A stretch of 7,936 nt of DNA, from NCBI GenBank assembly GCA_047629355.1, contig JBLHWU010000267.1, positions 1-7,936 of the forward strand, given 5' to 3'. Shown here piece after piece: positions 4,832-7,936 of this stretch (position 1 is its first letter; every line of letters starts with the position of its first letter). This DNA is from CAYUNA01 sp047629355. GTDB lineage: Bacteria > Bacteroidota > Bacteroidia > Chitinophagales > Saprospiraceae. Under the pieces are notes generated by a model. It was not told the origin of the DNA and ran no database searches. It saw only the letters and a list, made by a program, of their open reading frames with translations. Both the position numbers and the translations under genes were made by a program.

Positions 4832-6946
4832 ATGAATTTTCTAAAAATACTCTTTTCCATCGCTATCTTAACGGCTATCGGTTGTAATGCTTTCAAATCG
4901 CAATCGGGCGGTGGCGACCATTTATATACTAATAAGTTAATAAACGAAAGTAGCCCTTATTTGCTGCAACACGCGCACAATCCTGTGGATTGGAATCCGT
5001 GGAAAGAGGAAGCCTTGGCGGAAGCAAAAAAAGAGAATAAATTGCTGTTGATTTCGATTGGTTATGCGGCGTGTCATTGGTGTCATGTGATGGAACACGA
5101 GTCGTTTGAAGATACCATAGTGGCGCGAATAATGAACGAAAACTTTGTGCCGATAAAAGTTGATAGGGAGGAACGTCCCGACGTGGATGACGTGTACATG
5201 ACGGCGTGTCAGTTGGCGTCGCAAAAAGGCTGTGGCTGGCCGTTGAATGCGATTGCGTTGCCCGACGGAAGACCTATCTGGGCAGGGACGTACTTTCCTA
5301 AAAAAGAGTGGGTGAAAGTGTTGGATTATTTCATTAAAATTTGGAAAGAGGAGCCAGAAAAATTAGAGGAATATGCGGTGCAATTAACGGAAGGCGTGAA
5401 GAGTTTGGAGAGCATTGATTTGAATCCGAATCCATCGAATTTTCAAGCAGATAGTTTGAAAAAAATAGTGGTGAATTTTGTGTCGAATGTTGATATGGTG
5501 AAAGGTGGACGAGTGGGTGCGCCGAAGTTTCCGATGCCAAATAATTGGCAATTTTTGCTACGTTATCATCATTTTACAGGCAATACGCAGGCAATGGAAG
5601 CGGTTGATAAAACCCTAACAGAGATGGCGATGGGTGGTATTTATGACCACCTTGGCGGCGGCTTTGCACGGTACTCTACGGACGCGGAATGGAAGGTGCC
5701 GCACTTTGAAAAAATGCTGTATGATAATGGGCAATTGATGAGCGTTTATTCGCAGGCTTATCAGTTGACGAAAAATCCGTTGTATAAACAGCGAGTGGAG
5801 GAAACTTTGGAATTTACCGCGCGGGAAATGACGTCAAAAGAAGGTGGTTTTTACTCTTCTTATGATGCCGATTCGGAAGGGGAAGAAGGCAAGTTTTATA
5901 TTTGGGAAAAGCATGAAATTGACTCTTTAATTAAAGAGGAAATGACAGCTAAAATCTTCTATGATTATTATGAAATTTCTAAAAGAGGGAATTGGGAAGA
6001 AGATAAAAATATCTTGTATCGCCGCAAAACGGAGGAGCAAGTTGCAAAGAAAAACAACGTTTCGGTAGCGGAATTAAATACCCGAATGGCGGCGGCAAAA
6101 AAGACGCTTTTTGAAGCTCGAAAAGGGCGCATAATGCCGGGTTTGGACGATAAAGTTTTGACGTCTTGGAATGCGCTGATGACGAAAGGATATGTAGATG
6201 CGTTTAAGGCATTTGGCAATGAAGATTATCAGGCAGTGGCTTTGAAAAACGGGGAATTTATTCTTTCCAAAATGATGCAGTCGGACGGTCGTTTGAATCG
6301 AAATTACAAAGATGGCAAATCTGTTATCAATGCCTTTTTGGATGATTATGCGTTGACGATTGAGTCGTTTATTGGCTTGTATGAAATTACTTTTGATGAA
6401 AAATGGCTAAATAAATCAGATGAATTGGCAAAATATGTAATAGCACATTTTCACGATAAGGAATCGGGCATGTTCTTCTATACATCCGACCTTGACCCGC
6501 CGTTAATTACGCGCAAGAAAGAGGTAACTGATAATGTAATTCCAGGCTCCAATTCGGCGATGGCACGGTCGCTATTTTACTTGGGCACGTATTTATACAA
6601 TGATGAATATACGAGTAAAGCGGAGCAAATGCTGAATAATTTAGCAGGCAACATCGTCAGTAATCGACAACCAAATTTTTATTCCAATTGGTGTCAATTG
6701 TATTTGGATTTTGTGAATCGACCGTATGAAGTGGCGATTGTGGGTGATGATTTTGAAGTGAAACGGAATGCGTTGATGCAGAATTATATTCCCAATGCGT
6801 TGTTGTTAGGTGGAAAAACGGAGGGGAATTTGGAGTTGCTAAAAGGTAAATTGCAGGAAGGGGAGACGATGATTTATGTTTGCCGAAATAAGGTTTGTAA
6901 ATTGCCGGTGATGGAAGTGGAGCAGGCGCTTCCGTTGTTGAAATGA
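4832..6946 (+). CDS. DUF255 thioredoxin-fold lipoprotein with six-hairpin barrel (YyaL/SPATA20 type)
   Basis: The product has 704 residues. Residues 1-18 are a lipoprotein signal with lipobox AIGC (Cys18), followed by a short Ser/Gly linker, so the mature protein should be lipid-anchored in the envelope. The thioredoxin-like DUF255 domain (PF03190, about 33-195) has 'NPVDWNPWKEEAL', 'ISIGYAACHWCHVMEHESF' with the redox-type pair Cys81/Cys84, 'IKVDREERPDVDDVYM' and 'WAGTYFP'. From about 225 onward comes an (alpha/alpha)6 barrel of the AGE/glycosidase-like kind, with 'PKFPMP' (231-236) and the conserved block at 268-299 containing 'HLGGGFARYSTD' and 'VPHFEKMLYDN'. The C-terminus has a second Cys pair, CRNKVC. 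The family's reaction is unproven; the CxxC suggests a thiol role and the barrel a carbohydrate-like substrate. Where GGWPL is usual, this protein has GCGWPL (Cys134). Length is normal and the frame intact. Confidence 0.92.
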   Translation: MNFLKILFSIAILTAIGCNAFKSQSGGGDHLYTNKLINESSPYLLQHAHNPVDWNPWKEEALAEAKKENKLLLISIGYAACHWCHVMEHESFEDTIVARIMNENFVPIKVDREERPDVDDVYMTACQLASQKGCGWPLNAIALPDGRPIWAGTYFPKKEWVKVLDYFIKIWKEEPEKLEEYAVQLTEGVKSLESIDLNPNPSNFQADSLKKIVVNFVSNVDMVKGGRVGAPKFPMPNNWQFLLRYHHFTGNTQAMEAVDKTLTEMAMGGIYDHLGGGFARYSTDAEWKVPHFEKMLYDNGQLMSVYSQAYQLTKNPLYKQRVEETLEFTAREMTSKEGGFYSSYDADSEGEEGKFYIWEKHEIDSLIKEEMTAKIFYDYYEISKRGNWEEDKNILYRRKTEEQVAKKNNVSVAELNTRMAAAKKTLFEARKGRIMPGLDDKVLTSWNALMTKGYVDAFKAFGNEDYQAVALKNGEFILSKMMQSDGRLNRNYKDGKSVINAFLDDYALTIESFIGLYEITFDEKWLNKSDELAKYVIAHFHDKESGMFFYTSDLDPPLITRKKEVTDNVIPGSNSAMARSLFYLGTYLYNDEYTSKAEQMLNNLAGNIVSNRQPNFYSNWCQLYLDFVNRPYEVAIVGDDFEVKRNALMQNYIPNALLLGGKTEGNLELLKGKLQEGETMIYVCRNKVCKLPVMEVEQALPLLK

Positions 6947-6951
6947 TTGCG

Positions 6952-7021
6952 TTGTCATTCCGACTTTTTTTTGTCATTCCGACCGAAGTGGAGGAATGAC
7001 AAAAAAAAGTCGGAATGACAA
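6952..7021. repeat. 29-bp perfect palindrome, nested REP-like element between convergent genes
   Basis: The arms 6952-6980 and 6993-7021 are perfectly complementary over 29 bp around a 12-nt loop (GACCGAAGTGGA). Each arm is composite: GTCATTCCGAC, eight T, then GTCATTCC, mirrored on the other side. The inner part, GTCATTCC-loop-GGAATGAC, resembles a short palindromic repeat I recall as frequent in Bacteroidota genomes; the outer copies look like a second, nested unit. It starts 5 bp after the DUF255 stop and ends 3 bp before the stop of the DUF4412-like gene. Both transcripts would therefore end in this hairpin, and it may serve as a two-way transcript end. No T-run follows the full stem, so intrinsic termination is not certain. 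Confidence 0.85.
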
Positions 7022-7024
7022 ATG

Positions 7025-7750
7025 TTACTTATTCTTCTGCATCATCTCTTTCAATTCCTTCATTTTCTCAGGGTCGCGTTGCGCTTCCATCATTAATTGC
7101 CGCATATCGGTCATATCCATCACTTGAACGCCCGCAGGAACTTGGAATTTTTCGTCGTTAATCGCCACCTTTTTTACCTTCGCTTTCATTGTCCATTCTT
7201 GCTTAATTTTGGGTTCTTTCATGTACATTTCCAAGAACATTCCTTCCTTGCCAAAGCCGGTTCTATAAGGATTTCGACCTGCACCAGATTTCATTGGAGT
7301 CAAATCTTCCCAGTCGATGCCGAGTTCTGTTGTCACCCAAGCATAGCCTTCAGAAGTGCCGTCTTTTCCAGTATATTTAGTACAATTGTAGCCGTCGATA
7401 ACTTTGGTTTCATCGGTTTTTTCGATGGTGAATTTTTGGGAAGCATTGGTAGATTTTGCTGTTTGTGCTTTGAGGTAGGGATTGTTTTCAGTATTGGTTT
7501 TGATAGCCATTTTTTTACCATTTTCACTGGAAATGGTAATAATATCCCCTGTCGTCGTATCAAAAATCATTTGAACAGTACCGTCTTTCGATGGATTTTC
7601 TAATAAAATATTATTGTCTTTTATGGTAAAATCTGCATTGATACCATAAGGCGAATCACTGGTCATTTTTATGGTGCCTTCAAAGGTTTGCCCTGTTAAA
7701 ACGCAAGAAATTAAAGTGAAAAGCAGTAGAAAATTGATTTGTTTTTTCAT
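7025..7750 (-). CDS. Secreted DUF4412-like protein
   Basis: With the ATG at 7750 the product has 241 residues. It opens with a signal peptide: 'MKKQ', a hydrophobic core 'INFLLLFTLIS', then 'CVLTGQTF'. Either signal peptidase I cuts before QTF or the LISC box directs lipidation of Cys16; the sequence allows both. The body is beta-rich: it starts 'FEGTIKMTSDSPYG', passes 'VIDGYNCTKYTGK' (a motif common in Bacteroidota proteins of the DUF4412 type, function unknown) and 'EGYAWVTTELGIDW'. It ends with a charged, Met-rich helix of about 25 residues ('RDPEKMKELKEMMQKNK'). The frame stays open upstream to an ATG at 7837, but those 29 extra residues would bury the signal peptide, so the internal start is preferred; ATG 7753 is an equal alternative. 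It converges on the DUF255 gene across the palindrome. Confidence 0.82.
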   Translation of the reverse strand: MKKQINFLLLFTLISCVLTGQTFEGTIKMTSDSPYGINADFTIKDNNILLENPSKDGTVQMIFDTTTGDIITISSENGKKMAIKTNTENNPYLKAQTAKSTNASQKFTIEKTDETKVIDGYNCTKYTGKDGTSEGYAWVTTELGIDWEDLTPMKSGAGRNPYRTGFGKEGMFLEMYMKEPKIKQEWTMKAKVKKVAINDEKFQVPAGVQVMDMTDMRQLMMEAQRDPEKMKELKEMMQKNK

Positions 7751-7906
7751 CATAAGGCTGTTTGAAATCAGGTTTAAAACTGATTCTTTTAAATTTGAAA
7801 ATTTGAAAGGAAGAAGGTATAAGTAAAAACGATTCAATAACTTGGGCCATTATGCTTGTCCTTTTCCCTTCTAAAAAACACAAAAAATAGTTCCGTAACG
7901 AAGGCT

Positions 7907-7936
7907 ATGCAACGATTTTTTGAATTCTTTAGAAGA
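7907..7936 (+). CDS. Possible start of a plus-strand gene cut by the right edge
   Basis: ATG at 7907 opens ten codons (MQRFFEFFRR) before the window ends, with GAAGG just upstream as a possible but tightly spaced ribosome site. It would be divergent from the DUF4412-like gene. Ten codons cannot be identified or shown to be real. Otherwise 7751-7936 holds no gene that I can support, only the AT-rich leader of the minus-strand gene. Confidence 0.25.
   Translation, partial: MQRFFEFFRR

Noticed and set aside
2521..6123. 16-bp direct match TTTTTGAAGCTCGAAA at 2521-2536 and 6108-6123
   Set aside because: One copy codes for ordinary residues inside the DUF255 gene and the flanks do not match, so chance in AT-rich DNA is the simplest explanation.
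6952..7021. Classical rho-independent terminator
   Set aside because: The hairpin is strong, but no T-run follows the completed stem on either strand, so it is listed as a repeat with a possible transcript-end role.
7097..7603. Plus-strand 168-codon frame rich in Phe and His
   Set aside because: It is antisense to the DUF4412-like gene, and its composition is what the reverse complement of Lys/Glu/Met-rich codons gives.
7751..7837. 29-residue N-terminal extension of the DUF4412-like protein
   Set aside because: It would place residues in front of a well-formed signal peptide; the internal ATG pair at 7753 and 7750 fits secretion.

Overview
The window looks like an AT-rich chromosomal stretch of a Bacteroidota (Bacteroidetes) bacterium. 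The signs are one perfect Bacteroidota-type promoter box (TAnnTTTG with an upstream TTG), starts without clear Shine-Dalgarno sequences, and several exported or lipid-anchored proteins of types common in that phylum. The genus cannot be fixed; a Saprospiria-like relative is only a guess. No plasmid, phage, CRISPR, transposase, rRNA or tRNA signal is visible. No multi-gene novel system is supported. The content is housekeeping and cell-envelope genes separated by unusually varied inverted repeats.

Left part (1-2672). The window opens inside recG, on the minus strand, with its C-terminal quarter beyond the left edge. The recG leader carries an inverted pair of 26-nt REP-like hairpins just downstream of a good promoter. 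Upstream lies a decayed YceI-family gene with no usable start and an internal TAG. Next come a small two-helix membrane ORF of uncertain status and a 230-bp gene-free stretch with a GC-rich hairpin. That stretch also holds an inverted, diverged copy of the 5' end of the small ORF.

Middle part (2673-4301). Two minus-strand genes sit here. One encodes an uncharacterised membrane-anchored exported protein (GTG start). The other encodes a YkuK/DUF458 RNase H-like protein with all its acidic residues. They are separated by a 15-bp inverted repeat. A 286-bp divergent intergenic region with one operator-like dyad follows.

Right part (4302-7936). On the plus strand lie a gamma-glutamylcyclotransferase-like gene and a 704-residue DUF255 (YyaL/SPATA20-type) thioredoxin-fold protein with a lipoprotein signal. 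The latter converges on a minus-strand gene for a secreted DUF4412-like protein, and a 29-bp perfect palindrome fills the junction. At the right edge a plus-strand ORF may begin at 7907.

Functionally, recG (branch migration and fork rescue) and the RNase H-like gene relate to nucleic acids. The DUF255, DUF4412-like, YceI-remnant and 247-residue proteins are envelope proteins. Adjacency does not tie them into one pathway.
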